In this document: piece after piece, positions 63,818 to 64,000 of the stretch
How the letters are laid out: each line of letters starts with the position of its first letter
Numbering within the stretch: position 1 is the stretch's first letter
Assembly (NCBI RefSeq): GCF_004118675.1
Contig: NZ_SDHZ01000001.1
Coordinates: 558,001-622,000, forward strand
From: Filimonas effusa
GTDB lineage: Bacteria > Bacteroidota > Bacteroidia > Chitinophagales > Chitinophagaceae
Length of the DNA: 64,000 bases
Reading direction: 5' to 3'
Program-made: the position numbers and the translations under genes
Notes under the pieces: model-generated
What the model saw: the letters and a program-made list of their open reading frames with translations, nothing else
Told to the model about the DNA's origin: nothing
Database searches by the model: none

Positions 63818-64000
63818 GTGCTATCGGATGCCAGGGCGACAGCTCATAAGGTGCTTTGTCGTGCTCAAATATCCTTGCACTGCGTGTGCCTTCCAGCGTT
63901 ATCTCGCTGCCTTTTACCCGTATCCAGCTGCCTTCGCGCAAGCCTACCACAGGTGTTTGCTGCTGGGTATGAAACTCCCTGATCCGGGTTTCCCTGGTTT
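63810..64000 (-). CDS. pepE: Peptidase E (S51 dipeptidase), 3' end only
   Basis: The minus-strand frame from the window edge to the TAA at 63810-63812 encodes 62 residues with the peptidase E C-terminal pattern: TRETRIREFH, PVVGLREGSWIRV and a final strand region with EITLEGTRSARIF. Peptidase E hydrolyses Asp-Xaa dipeptides with a serine nucleophile; the catalytic residues lie outside the window. The protein is cut off at the right edge. Family assignment rests on the C-terminal motif alone. It overlaps the transporter gene by eight bases in convergent orientation. Confidence 0.75.
   Translation of the reverse strand, partial: TRETRIREFHTQQQTPVVGLREGSWIRVKGSEITLEGTRSARIFEHDKAPYELSPWHPIALS

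Noticed and set aside
1-64000. tRNA, rRNA, transposase, integrase, phage or plasmid genes
   Set aside because: Looked for characteristic sequences and protein motifs on both strands and found none that could be supported.

Overview
The window reads as a chromosomal segment of a Bacteroidota bacterium, most likely from the Chitinophagaceae or a close relative. The evidence is a SusC/SusD pair with an ECF sigma factor and FecR anti-sigma factor, a type IX secretion (T9SS) substrate with a gliding-motility-type C-terminal domain beside a PorP/SprF protein, DUF3347, DUF4920, DUF4876, DUF6850 and HYC_CC_PP families, and promoter elements of the Bacteroidota type (TAnnTTTG at -7). No tRNA, rRNA, CRISPR array, insertion sequence or phage gene was seen. 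The family and genus assignment is inference.

Layout. 1-5.5 kb: 3' part of a MutS2-like ATPase, a single-domain response regulator, a DPE2-like 4-alpha-glucanotransferase and a dipeptide epimerase. 5.6-11.6 kb: a compact signalling cluster (CHASE3-GAF hybrid kinase with three receivers, CheR, receiver-less CheB, receiver-first kinase) that resembles a chemosensory pathway without an MCP, CheW or CheA. 11.7-20.1 kb: ECF sigma factor, FecR-type anti-sigma factor, SusC, SusD and a secreted phosphoesterase, probably an uptake system for a phosphorylated nutrient. 20.3-26.3 kb: PfkB sugar kinase, cytochrome bd oxidase (cydAB), and a MocR-type regulator divergent from an EamA exporter. 26.4-27.5 kb: MscS channel.

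27.5-36.6 kb: a copper/heavy-metal island with HYC_CC_PP protein, secreted HMA protein, a CusA-type RND pump split into two reading frames, TolC-like outer membrane protein, two periplasmic adaptors (one with a heavy-metal-binding domain), DUF3347 and DUF4920 proteins. 36.6-43.4 kb (minus strand): TonB-dependent receptor, DUF4876 lipoprotein, DUF6850 beta-barrel and di-haem cytochrome c peroxidase, a probable operon. 43.7-48.7 kb: a cluster of three histidine kinases and two LuxR-type response regulators. The same 13-bp dyad (GTAGT-N3-ACTAC followed by TACA) occurs upstream of the TonB receptor and between the two divergent paralogous kinases, which suggests one regulatory circuit.

48.8-57.6 kb: a three-gene T9SS surface locus with a 2209-residue protein (IPT/TIG, seven calcium-binding FG-GAP repeats, about twelve Ig-like repeats, PKD, type B sorting domain), a PorP/SprF protein, and a membrane-anchored coiled-coil protein of unknown function; it ends at a strong terminator. 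57.7-64 kb: SnoaL-like protein, histone H1-like protein, PAP2 phosphatase plus GT39 glycosyltransferase, a LuxR-type regulator with a pseudo-receiver followed directly by a LytTR protein, a SET-domain protein, a RarD-like transporter, and the 3' end of a peptidase E gene on the minus strand.
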